From Sideroxydans sp. (GTDB taxonomy: Bacteria; Pseudomonadota; Gammaproteobacteria; Burkholderiales; Gallionellaceae), in contig DAIDAJ010000070.1 of assembly GCA_027310665.1 (NCBI GenBank), positions 1 through 41,863 on the forward strand: 41,863 nt of DNA, in the 5' to 3' direction. Below are positions 8,273 through 16,173 of this stretch, in pieces (positions within the stretch are counted from its first letter, which is position 1; each line of letters opens with the position of its first letter). Below the pieces are notes generated by a model that saw only the letters and a program-made list of their open reading frames with translations, did no database searches and was not told the origin of the DNA. A program made the translations under genes and the position numbers.

Positions 8273-8881
8273 ATGAGCTACAAGACAAATCTGCTGGATG
8301 TGCTGTTCGGCGCGTATCGTCAGCGCGTGTTGAGCCTGCTGCTGTTGCAGCCGGACCAGCGTTTTCATGTGCGCGAGCTGGCGCGGCAGACGGAAACCGC
8401 GCCGGGCACTTTGCACCGCGAGCTGGCGAAGCTGGCCGAGGCGGGGTTGCTGGTGCGCGAGCGGCAGGGCAACCAGGTGCTGTATCGGGCTAACCGTGCT
8501 TGCCCGGTATTTGAGGAGTTGGCGGGGTTGTTCCGCAAGACCAGCGGCGCGGTGAGTGTGTTGCAGCAGGCCTTGCAGGGCTTGTCGCCGCAGATCCGCT
8601 TTGCGCTGTTGTTCGGTTCGCTGGCGCGCGGGACGGAAACGCCGGGCAGCGATGTGGATGTGATGATCGTGGGCGATGCAGGCTTTGCCGAGGTGGTGAA
8701 GGCGCTGTATCCGGCGCAGGAGTTGTTGCAGCGCGAGATCAATCCGGTGGTGTATTCGGCCAGCGAGTTCCTGCTGCGTTTGCAGAACAAGGAGCCGCTG
8801 TTGCTGGAGGTGTTGTCCAAACCCCGGTTGTTTTTGCTAGGGAGCGAATATGACTTTGCAGAATTTGCTGTCCATCAATAA
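8273..8881 (+). CDS. Winged-helix / MNT nucleotidyltransferase fusion, putative antitoxin
   Basis: 202 aa. Residues about 1-85 form an ArsR/MarR-like winged helix (FHVRELARQTETAPGTLHRELAKLAEAGLLVRERQG reads as helix-turn-helix plus wing; only its character is implied here). Residues about 105-200 form a minimal nucleotidyltransferase with the GS motif at 115-116 (FGSLARG) and metal-binding aspartates D127 and D129 (SDVDVMIVG). MNT proteins paired with HEPN toxins are known to neutralise them, in the MntA/HepT case by adenylylating the toxin. The fused DNA-binding domain suggests that this protein also represses its own promoter at 8234-8270. There is no Shine-Dalgarno, consistent with leaderless translation. 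The 3' end overlaps the HEPN gene by 32 bp. Confidence 0.9.
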   Translation: MSYKTNLLDVLFGAYRQRVLSLLLLQPDQRFHVRELARQTETAPGTLHRELAKLAEAGLLVRERQGNQVLYRANRACPVFEELAGLFRKTSGAVSVLQQALQGLSPQIRFALLFGSLARGTETPGSDVDVMIVGDAGFAEVVKALYPAQELLQREINPVVYSASEFLLRLQNKEPLLLEVLSKPRLFLLGSEYDFAEFAVHQ

Positions 8882-9299
8882 GCTGCAATCGTTCACGCCG
8901 GATCGCGGCGCGGTGCGGAAACTGCTGCGGGCGGCACAACGCAACCTGGAAGATGCGCGGCTGGTTGCGTTGAGTGCGGATAACCGCTTCGATGCGGCAT
9001 ACAAGACCATCATGCAGTGCGCAATGCTGGGCTTGTGGGCAAACGGCTATCGCACTTCCACCAGCCAGCCCGGCCACCACCTGACCGCCATCCAAAGCCT
9101 GCCGTTGACGATGCAGGTGTCCAAAGAAACGGTGATCGTGCTGGATGCCTTGCGCAAACAGCGTAACCTCAACGATTACGAAGGTGATCCGATTTCCGAC
9201 AGCGCATTGTCTGCCTGCCTCGATGAGGCCGACAAGCTGCTGGCACATACAAGACAATGGCTGCAAACCAATCACCCCGAATTGGCAGGTGAAGCATGA
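8850..9299 (+). CDS. HEPN-domain protein, putative toxin partner of the MNT protein
   Basis: 149 aa, almost entirely helical, with the four-helix HEPN layout. The C-terminal motif reads LRKQRNLNDYEG, with R105, N106 and Y110. Classical HEPN RNases carry R-x(4-6)-H; here the invariant His position appears to be replaced, as in the RNxxDY subgroup, so RNase activity is uncertain. ATG 8850 has a Shine-Dalgarno-like AGGGAGCG upstream and overlaps the MNT gene by 32 bp, so the two are co-translated. The stop overlaps the hsdR start as ATGA, physically tying the toxin-antitoxin-like pair to restriction-subunit expression. An upstream role in tRNA or mRNA modification cannot be excluded. Confidence 0.87.
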   Translation: MTLQNLLSINKLQSFTPDRGAVRKLLRAAQRNLEDARLVALSADNRFDAAYKTIMQCAMLGLWANGYRTSTSQPGHHLTAIQSLPLTMQVSKETVIVLDALRKQRNLNDYEGDPISDSALSACLDEADKLLAHTRQWLQTNHPELAGEA

Positions 9300-12200
9300 G
9301 CGCCCTGCACAAGGAAATCGAATTCGAAAACGATATCTGCGCGCACCTTGCGGCGCACGACTGGTTGTATGCCGATGGCGATCACACCGGCTACGACCGC
9401 GCCCGCGCCTTGTTCCCCGCCGATGTGCTGGCCTGGGTACAGGTCACGCAACCGCAGGCATGGGAGACGCTGACCAAGAACAACGGCGCAGCGGCAGAAG
9501 CCGTATTGCTCGACCGTCTCCGCAAGCAACTGGATGACCGTGGCACGCTGGATGTGTTGCGCCACGGTGTAGAGTTGCTGGGGTTGCGCCAGCCGGTAAG
9601 TCTGGCTCAGTTCAAGCCTGCCCTGGCGATGAATACCGCGTTGCAAGCGAGGTATGCTGCCAACCGCCTGCGCGTGGTGCGGCAGGTGCGTTATTCGTTG
9701 CATAACGAGAACGCCATCGACCTGGTGCTGTTCCTTAACGGCATTCCGGTGGCGACGGTGGAGCTGAAGAGCGACTACACGCAGAGCGTGGAAGACGCAG
9801 TGGATCAATATCGTTTCGACCGTCATCCAAGGCCGAAGGGGCAGCCCGCTGCCGAGCCGTTGCTGGATTTTCCGCGCGGGGCGCTGGTGCATTTTGCGGT
9901 CAGCAACAGCGCGGCGATGATGACTACGCGCCTGCTGGGCGCGGCGACTACCTTCCTGCCGTTCAACAAGGGCGACGATGGCGCGGCGGGCAATCCGCTA
10001 AACCCGACTGGTCACCGCACGGCTTACCTGTGGGAAGAAGTGTGGGCGCGCGATAGCTGGCTGGAGATCATTGGTCGCTACATCGTGAGCAAGCGCGACA
10101 GCAAGAAGCAGATCGAGAAAATCATTTTTCCGCGTTATCACCAGCTGGATGCAACGCGCAAACTGCTGGCGACTGTGTTGGCTGAAGGCGCAGGGCAGAA
10201 ATACCTGATCCAGCATTCCGCCGGTTCCGGCAAGACCAATTCCATTGCGTGGTCGGCGCACTTCCTTGCCGACCTGCACGATGCGCAGCACAAGAAGCTG
10301 TTTGACTCGGTGCTGGTGGTGAGCGACCGCAATGTGCTGGATGCGCAGTTGCAGGAAGCGATTTTTGATTTCGAGCGCACCTCTGGAGTGGTGGTGACGA
10401 TCAAGGGCGAGAGTGCGTCCAAGAGCAAGGAGCTGGCCGAGGCGCTTTCCGGGGGCAAGAAGATTGTAGTGTGTACGATCCAGACCTTCCCATTCGCCTT
10501 GAAGGCAGTGCAGGAGCTGGCGGCGACACAGGGCAAGCGTTTCGCGGTGATCGCCGACGAGGCGCACAGTTCGCAGACAGGGGCAGCGGCGGCAAACCTG
10601 AAGGCAGTTCTGACCAATGAGGAATTGCAGGAGCTGCAAGATGGCGGGGAAGTAAGTACCGAAGATTTGCTTGCCGCGCAGATGGCGGCGCGTGCCAATG
10701 ATGCGGGTATCACCTATGTGGCATTTACCGCCACACCAAAGTCAAAGACGCTGGAATTGTTCGGTCGACGCCCGAATCCGTGTTTGCCCGCCGGGCCGGA
10801 CAACCTGCCTGCGCCGTTCCATGTGTATTCGATGCGACAGGCCATCGAGGAAGGTTTTATCCTCGACGTGCTGAAGAACTACACGCCGTATAACCTGGCG
10901 TTCAAGCTTGCCAGCGAAGGGCGCGAGTGGGATGAGACGGAGGTGGAACGCAGCGCGGCGATGAAGGGCATCATGCGCTGGGTACGGCTGCATCCCTACA
11001 ACATCAGCCAGAAGGTGCAGGTGGTGGTGGAGCACTTCCGCGAGAATGTTTCGCCGCTGCTGGAAGGCCGCGCCAAGGCGATGGTGGTGGTGGGCAGCCG
11101 TATCGAGGCGGTGCGCTGGCAACTGGCAATCGACCAGTACATCAAGTCGCAGAACTACAAGATCGGCACGCTGGTGGCTTTTTCGGGCGAGGTGAACGAC
11201 AAAGAGTCCGGCACCGATCCCTTCACCGAGAACAGCAAGACGCTGAACCCCAACCTGAAGGGGCGCGACATGCGCGAGGCATTCGCCACGGATGAGTATC
11301 AAATCCTGCTGGTGGCGAACAAATTCCAGACCGGTTTTGACCAGCCGCTGCTGTGTGGCATGTATGTGGACAAGCGACTGGCGGGCATTCAGGCAGTTCA
11401 AACTTTGTCGCGTCTGAACCGCGCCTATCCGGGCAAGGATACGACTTACATTCTCGACTTCGTGAATGCGCCGGAGGAAGTGCTGGAAGCATTCAAGACC
11501 TATTACGCCACGGCAACGCTGGCTGGCGTGACCGATCCGAACCTGGTGTACGACCTGCGTGCCAAGCTGGATGCAACCGGACATTACGATGACAACGAAG
11601 TGGAGCGCGTGGTGACGGTGGAGATGAACCCGAATGGAGCGCAATACGAACTGAATGCAGCACTGGAGCCGGTGGCGGACCGTCTGCTCAAACGTTATGC
11701 CGTAGCGCGCAAAGCCTGGCAGGATGCGCAGGCGTTGAAGGATGCGAAAGCTGTGCAAGCGGCGCAGGACGAAATGAATGCGCTGCAGTTGTTCAAGCGT
11801 GACCTCGGCACGTTCATGCGCGTGTATGCCTTCCTGTCGCAGATTTTCGATTACGGTAATACGGCCATCGAGAAACGCGCAATCTTCTTTCGGCGCTTAC
11901 TGCCGCTTCTGGAGTTTGGCCGCGAACGCGAAGGGGTGGATTTGTCCAAGGTGGTGCTGACCCACCACAAGCTGAAGAATCAGGGCAAGCGCGCTTTACC
12001 GTTAAGCGCAGGCGAACCGTTGCCGCCGCTGACCGATCCCGGCAGCGGCCAGTTGCAAGAAAAGGAAAAAGCGCGCCTCGCGGAGATCATCGAGAAAGTG
12101 AACACGTTGTTCGAGGGCGAGCTGAGCGACGAAGACAAGCTGGTGTATGTGAACCATGTGCTAAAGGGCAAGTTGTTGGAGTCTGACATCCTGGTGCAGC

Positions 12201-12424
12201 AAGCCAGCAACAACACCAAGGAACAATTCTCCAATTCGCCGGACCTCGCTACTGAGATTATGAACGCAGTGATGGATGCCCTCTCGGCGCATACGACAAT
12301 GAGCAAGCAGGCGCTGGATTCGGAAAAGGTGCGTGGTGGGTTAAAAGATATTCTACTTGGGCCTGGGCAGCTATATGAAGCGCTTCGTGGCAGGGAGCAG
12401 CTTGGGACTGGTGCGGGTAAATGA
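9296..12424 (+). CDS. hsdR: Type I restriction-modification system, endonuclease/translocase subunit HsdR
   Basis: ATP-dependent DNA translocase and nuclease that cuts unmodified DNA after binding the HsdM/HsdS core. The 1042-aa protein has the N-terminal PD-(D/E)xK nuclease domain, with D142 (NAIDLV) and E156-x-K158 (VELKS). The two RecA-like motor domains show Walker A SAGSGKT at about 308-314, a DEAH box at about 420 (VIADEAHSS), motif III FTATPKS, and motif VI QTLSRLNRAYPG at about 703. A helical C-terminal region rich in Lys/Glu follows and would dock to the methyltransferase. Length is normal. All catalytic residues are present, so the enzyme looks intact. Start ATG 9296 overlaps the HEPN stop. 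No terminator was found downstream. Confidence 0.97.
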   Translation: MSALHKEIEFENDICAHLAAHDWLYADGDHTGYDRARALFPADVLAWVQVTQPQAWETLTKNNGAAAEAVLLDRLRKQLDDRGTLDVLRHGVELLGLRQPVSLAQFKPALAMNTALQARYAANRLRVVRQVRYSLHNENAIDLVLFLNGIPVATVELKSDYTQSVEDAVDQYRFDRHPRPKGQPAAEPLLDFPRGALVHFAVSNSAAMMTTRLLGAATTFLPFNKGDDGAAGNPLNPTGHRTAYLWEEVWARDSWLEIIGRYIVSKRDSKKQIEKIIFPRYHQLDATRKLLATVLAEGAGQKYLIQHSAGSGKTNSIAWSAHFLADLHDAQHKKLFDSVLVVSDRNVLDAQLQEAIFDFERTSGVVVTIKGESASKSKELAEALSGGKKIVVCTIQTFPFALKAVQELAATQGKRFAVIADEAHSSQTGAAAANLKAVLTNEELQELQDGGEVSTEDLLAAQMAARANDAGITYVAFTATPKSKTLELFGRRPNPCLPAGPDNLPAPFHVYSMRQAIEEGFILDVLKNYTPYNLAFKLASEGREWDETEVERSAAMKGIMRWVRLHPYNISQKVQVVVEHFRENVSPLLEGRAKAMVVVGSRIEAVRWQLAIDQYIKSQNYKIGTLVAFSGEVNDKESGTDPFTENSKTLNPNLKGRDMREAFATDEYQILLVANKFQTGFDQPLLCGMYVDKRLAGIQAVQTLSRLNRAYPGKDTTYILDFVNAPEEVLEAFKTYYATATLAGVTDPNLVYDLRAKLDATGHYDDNEVERVVTVEMNPNGAQYELNAALEPVADRLLKRYAVARKAWQDAQALKDAKAVQAAQDEMNALQLFKRDLGTFMRVYAFLSQIFDYGNTAIEKRAIFFRRLLPLLEFGREREGVDLSKVVLTHHKLKNQGKRALPLSAGEPLPPLTDPGSGQLQEKEKARLAEIIEKVNTLFEGELSDEDKLVYVNHVLKGKLLESDILVQQASNNTKEQFSNSPDLATEIMNAVMDALSAHTTMSKQALDSEKVRGGLKDILLGPGQLYEALRGREQLGTGAGK

Positions 12425-12523
12425 ATATCCGTTGATCTGCTTCATGAGGCAAGACGGAAGTCAAAAAAGTTGGCTGCGAGCGTCACCAAAAGTCGAATTC
12501 CAGATCAGGTCAACTTCTCTGCA

Positions 12524-12549
12524 TTATGTAGCGATCCACATAAGGCCGA
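12524..12549 (+). repeat. Right copy of 26-bp direct repeat flanking the defence island
   Basis: Same orientation as 2795-2820 and identical at 25 of 26 positions. The inner inverted arms TTATGT and ACATAA are kept. The longer 12-bp palindrome of the left copy is not, because the bases 5' to it differ (GCA instead of GCC). Its last four bases overlap the start of the 92-bp repeat. Confidence 0.8.
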
Positions 12550-12637
12550 ATCTCGGCCATTGCTGCCGTTTCAGTCGCCTGAACCTTCGTCTGCTGTTGC
12601 ATCCATTGCGGAAGTTCTCATCTCTTCGGGCGCGCCA
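12546..12637 (+). repeat. 92-bp inverted repeat, left copy
   Basis: The reverse complement of this segment aligns without gaps to 13442-13533 at about 84 of 92 positions. Shared stretches include GGCGCGCCCGAAGAGAT and AACAGCAGACGAAG. The pair encloses the lone gene at 12913-13368. Most differences are G/A transitions. Confidence 0.8.
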
Positions 12638-12912
12638 ATCAAGGTTAAAAGTGGGTACTAGATTTAGCTTGCCCATTTATATTTTGCGCATCGCCTCCAT
12701 CAAAGCCGCTTAAGCAGTCTGTCCACCCGCGGTCCGTTGGAGGCGTTTGGTGCGGCCTATATCTTTTCCCTCTGTGGTTCATGGGGGATTTCTGCTAAAT
12801 TGCGAGGGGATGTATTTTGAGACCCCCGTGTTACTTGGACGGGGTAGTGCGTGACGTTTAAAGGATTGCTCTTTCGGCGCGCGCCACTCGCCAACTTAAC
12901 GGATTGAGGATT

Positions 12913-13368
12913 ATGACCACAGAACAGATTACAACGATTACAGCATGTGTTACAGCAGTAGTAGCAATGGCAACTCTAGCTGCAACTCTGTGGTTCCGCC
13001 ATTTAGACAATCAAGAAACGTTGCTGGAGCATCGTCGGACAGCTCTAATGTTGGGATTGCAGGTTATTGACCATGTATTTTCGAATGAACCTATAGACAA
13101 TGGTGTCCCTCCCAATCCGCACGGGTGGGATATACAGCTTGCTCGTGATGCCGATAATCAAATAAGGATTTATTGCCTTTATCCCAAAACGCATGCGGCT
13201 TTTGTGCACGCGATTGGTCTTTATAATCCAGCGGTTGAAAAAGTAAAAGGTATTAGCCTAGAAAGTCTCGATGAGTTTCGGCAACAGATTGCGCTAGAGT
13301 TGAATCTTAATGAACCTGAGCGCGATTCGGCTGAGACATGGATTAGCCACCTTGCTGGAGCGAAATAA
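12913..13368 (+). CDS. Small membrane-anchored protein of unknown function
   Basis: 151 aa. Residues about 8-28 (TITACVTAVVAMATLAATLWF) form a single N-terminal membrane helix. A cytoplasmic-type domain of about 120 residues with mixed charge follows, including YPKTHAAFVHAIGLYNPAVEKVKGISLESLDEFRQQ (described, not recognised). ATG 12913 is preferred because GAGG lies 4-7 nt upstream; an in-frame TTG at 12904 is an alternative. The gene is AT-rich compared with its neighbours, stands alone and is enclosed by 92-bp inverted repeats, so it is probably cargo of a mobile segment. No family recognised. Proximity to a defence operon makes a phage-defence effector conceivable but unproven. Confidence 0.7.
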   Translation: MTTEQITTITACVTAVVAMATLAATLWFRHLDNQETLLEHRRTALMLGLQVIDHVFSNEPIDNGVPPNPHGWDIQLARDADNQIRIYCLYPKTHAAFVHAIGLYNPAVEKVKGISLESLDEFRQQIALELNLNEPERDSAETWISHLAGAK

Positions 13369-13684
13369 AGAAGTGTGAAAATGATAGTGCGCCAATGTCA
13401 AATTGGAACCAAGATAATCCAGTGCCCAGATTTGTCTCTTCTGGCGCGCCCGAAGAGATTAGAACTTCCGCAATGGATACAACAGCAGACGAAGATTCAG
13501 GCAACTGAAACGGCAGCTAAGGCCGAAACTCGGACAAAGACCGTTAGAACAAGTCACGACTTCAGATACCAAGCTCATGTTGGCAAGGCAATCGACGCAA
13601 AAAAATTCCCGTTCGCTACCATGGCTTCCTAGGGCATCCCCAAACCGGTTGTTGGCGAAAGGGCAGGCGGATACCTTGGGCGAT
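13369..13684. other. Non-coding gap holding the right 92-bp inverted repeat
   Basis: No gene supported. Open frames here read through the repeat and have no ribosome sites. Convergent stretch between the small membrane protein (plus) and the P-type ATPase (minus). No T-tract hairpin was recognised for either. Confidence 0.5.
13442..13533 (-). repeat. 92-bp inverted repeat, right copy
   Basis: Reverse-complement partner of 12546-12637, with about eight mismatches and no gaps. Just beyond the conserved block the plus strand reads AAGGCCGAAACTCGG. This recalls the AAGGCCGAAACTC found on the minus strand beside the left palindrome at 2789, hinting that all these repeats belong to one family. Confidence 0.8.
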
Positions 13685-16012
13685 CTAGAAGCCGAAATGC
13701 CTGAACACGCGTATCTTGATGAAATCCACCGCCACCAGATAAACCAGCACCAAAGCCACCAGCCCGGCGACCAGCCCGATGGGAATGGCCGTCATGAGTA
13801 TGCCCCGGGTGGCGAAAACGAAGACGACGACGATATCCAGCAGGGAGGCAAGCAGCATCCATCGGCTCGGCAGCGATTGCCAGAAATGACGTCGCTCGCG
13901 CACAAGGTAGACATTGCCCTGGCCGGTAAAGACCAGCATCACGAAGATCAGCGTCTGCAACTGGTTGAGCGGCAGATGCAGCCAATCGCGTCCGGCAAAG
14001 AATACGGCGAACGACAGGACCAGCACGAATCCGGCGAGGATGCCCGATGTCTGCATCAGGTTGGGAATGTTCCAGCGCTCCGGTTTGCGCGAGAACGAAA
14101 CATGATCTGTTGCGATGGACATGGTGACGAAATCATTGGTGAACAGCAGCAGCACGATCAGTAGCGGAGTGATCACGAACACGCCCGTCAGCATCACCCC
14201 GACACTGAGGAAGACGGCGATCTCCAGCGTCTTGATGATCTTGTTCATGGTGTAGGTAAGCATGCGCTGGTTGATGCACCGGCTGGTTTCAATTGCAGCC
14301 TTGACGTCTCCCAGGCCGGGGTTGGTCAGCACCAGGCTGGCGGCGGCCTTGGCGACATCGGTGGCATTGGCCACGGCGATGCCCACCTCGGCCTGCTTGA
14401 GTGCGGGGGCATCGTTGACGCCGTCGCCGCTCATGCCGACCACATGTCCGCTTCGCTGCAGTGCCTGTACCAGGCGGAACTTGTCTTCCGGCAAGACCCT
14501 TGCGAAAACGTCGTAGTCCAATACGCCGTGCTGGAGCGCGTCATCCAGATCGTCCGGTGCGCACACCCGCTTGCCGATGCCCACCTGTTCGGCCACGGCG
14601 CGCGCCGTGGCCGGTCCGTCGCCCGAAACCATCAGCACCCGTACGCCCAGTTCCTGCAAATCCTTGATCAACGTGTGCGCATCTTCCCGAGGGGGATCTT
14701 GCAGCGCGACTAATCCGGCGAGTTTCAGTCCGTTGCCCGCGGTTTCGATGGCGATCGCCAGTACGCGTGAACCGTCCGCGCCCATTTTCTCAACGTCAGA
14801 GCCGATATCGATCCCATCCACGACCAGTGCGGCAACCACGCGCGGCGCTCCCTTGACTACGCGCAATCGGGTGTCGCCCTGGCCGTACCGCGCTTCGGAT
14901 CGCTTGGTCTCCGGGTCGAACGGGATAAAGCCCAGACGCTGCGGGACCTGGGACAGCAGACCGCGCGTGTGCGCGGCATCCAGTATGGCCAGGTCTATCG
15001 GGTCTTGAGTCGAGTGGTCGCAGGCGAGCGCAGCCCAATACAGCAGGTCGTTGTCGTTATAGGGTGCGTATGAACGGAGGGCGGTGAGCGCCAGCCGGTT
15101 TTGCGTGATGGTGCCGGTCTTGTCGCTTGCCAGCACATCCATTGCGGCCGCTTCCTCGATGGCCGACAGGCGCGTCACCAGGACGCCGTTCCTGGCCAGT
15201 TCCAGCGCGCCGAGCGCGGTCGCGAGCGTATAGGTCGCCGGCAGCGCGATGGGCACGGAAGCCACCAGCAGGATCAACGCAAAGGGAAGCACTGCGCTCA
15301 GCGGGATCCCGTATAACCAGCTGTATGTCAGCAACGCGGCGACCAGGATCGCGTCTAGCGTTACCAGGTATTTGACGATGGTCACGATGAGCGTTTCGAG
15401 ATGGCTTGCGGACTTGGCGCTGCGCACCAGTTCGGCAGTCCGTCCGAAAAAGGTATGCGCTCCGGTTGCGGTGACTTCACCCGACGCTTCGCCGCGTTTC
15501 ACAATGGCACCGGCATGCACGGAGGCCTCCGCGCCTGCTTCGACAGGCAACGATTCGCCGGTCAGTGCGGATTGGTCCAGCAGCAGTTTGCCGTCAAGCA
15601 AGCGTATGTCCGCAGGTGCAAGGTCCCCCATGCGCAGGTGCACCACGTCACCCGGAACCAATTCCTGGGCTGGTAGTTTTTGCCAGACCTTGTCGCGCAG
15701 CACGCGCACCTGGATCTCCAGGCGGCTCTTCAGCATCGCCAGCGCGTTGTTGGCGCGATTCTCGTGCGCAAACCCCAGCACGGCATTGAAGACCAGCAAG
15801 GCGGCGATGATGGCGGCCTCGTCCGGTTTGCCCAGTGCAAACTGCAAGGCGATGGTGGCTTCCAGCATCCAGGGCACCGGTGCCCAGAACTTGCGCAGGA
15901 AAACGAGCCAAGTATGCGGGCGATCTTCGGCCACGGTATTGGGCCCGTATTCCAACAGCCTTTGTTTTGCTATGACGCTGGTGAGTCCCTGCAGTGCGAC
16001 GGCTTCGGGCAT
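13685..16012 (-). CDS. P-type H+-transporting ATPase (P3A family)
   Basis: Inner-membrane proton pump of the plasma-membrane H+-ATPase class, which exports H+ at the cost of ATP. 775 aa, a normal length. Motifs in order: actuator TGES (about 170), membrane motif PIALPA in TM4, phosphorylation site DKTGTIT with D at about 297, nucleotide-binding KGAP, hinge MSGDGVNDAPALKQAEVGIAV, and TM6 TNDFVTMSIATD, which keeps the conserved Asp used for proton binding. The phosphorylation motif has Ile where most have Leu, a conservative change. Start: ATG 16012 has AGGTGG just upstream; GTG 16021 is an alternative. Single gene, convergent with the repeat-flanked gene. Likely role in pH homeostasis or acid stress (inference). 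Confidence 0.93.
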   Translation of the reverse strand: MPEAVALQGLTSVIAKQRLLEYGPNTVAEDRPHTWLVFLRKFWAPVPWMLEATIALQFALGKPDEAAIIAALLVFNAVLGFAHENRANNALAMLKSRLEIQVRVLRDKVWQKLPAQELVPGDVVHLRMGDLAPADIRLLDGKLLLDQSALTGESLPVEAGAEASVHAGAIVKRGEASGEVTATGAHTFFGRTAELVRSAKSASHLETLIVTIVKYLVTLDAILVAALLTYSWLYGIPLSAVLPFALILLVASVPIALPATYTLATALGALELARNGVLVTRLSAIEEAAAMDVLASDKTGTITQNRLALTALRSYAPYNDNDLLYWAALACDHSTQDPIDLAILDAAHTRGLLSQVPQRLGFIPFDPETKRSEARYGQGDTRLRVVKGAPRVVAALVVDGIDIGSDVEKMGADGSRVLAIAIETAGNGLKLAGLVALQDPPREDAHTLIKDLQELGVRVLMVSGDGPATARAVAEQVGIGKRVCAPDDLDDALQHGVLDYDVFARVLPEDKFRLVQALQRSGHVVGMSGDGVNDAPALKQAEVGIAVANATDVAKAAASLVLTNPGLGDVKAAIETSRCINQRMLTYTMNKIIKTLEIAVFLSVGVMLTGVFVITPLLIVLLLFTNDFVTMSIATDHVSFSRKPERWNIPNLMQTSGILAGFVLVLSFAVFFAGRDWLHLPLNQLQTLIFVMLVFTGQGNVYLVRERRHFWQSLPSRWMLLASLLDIVVVFVFATRGILMTAIPIGLVAGLVALVLVYLVAVDFIKIRVFRHFGF

Positions 16013-16173
16013 ATTTTCCACCTAAGTCAGGGGTTGTCGGCAGAAGTGACCGAGTTCAGTCTCCGGTCGCCGGACACGGAATGGCACATAGAAACTTCGG
16101 ACGCCACTCGTGTCGTTTTCTGCTATCCCGCCAAATGCTACCGCCCGCTGCACTGCGAATTATTAATTAATTT

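Larger units (their letters stand above)
12425..12912. other. Non-coding repeat-containing gap after hsdR
   Basis: No gene supported. The gap contains the right 26-bp direct repeat (12524-12549), the left 92-bp inverted repeat (12546-12637) and, near 12822-12845, a bulged hairpin of the form ACCCCCGT/ACGGGGT with no T-tract. The last 60 bp presumably hold the promoter of the following small gene; no good hexamers stand out. Confidence 0.55.

Noticed and set aside
12357..12713. 118-codon frame running from hsdR into the gap
   Set aside because: Starts inside hsdR, runs through the repeats, no ribosome site or recognisable product.
12880..12912. ACTTAAC near 12893 resembling an integron attC half-site
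   Set aside because: Matches only the 7-bp RYYYAAC pattern; no partner GTTRRRY in correct position and no attC after the following gene, so no cassette structure.
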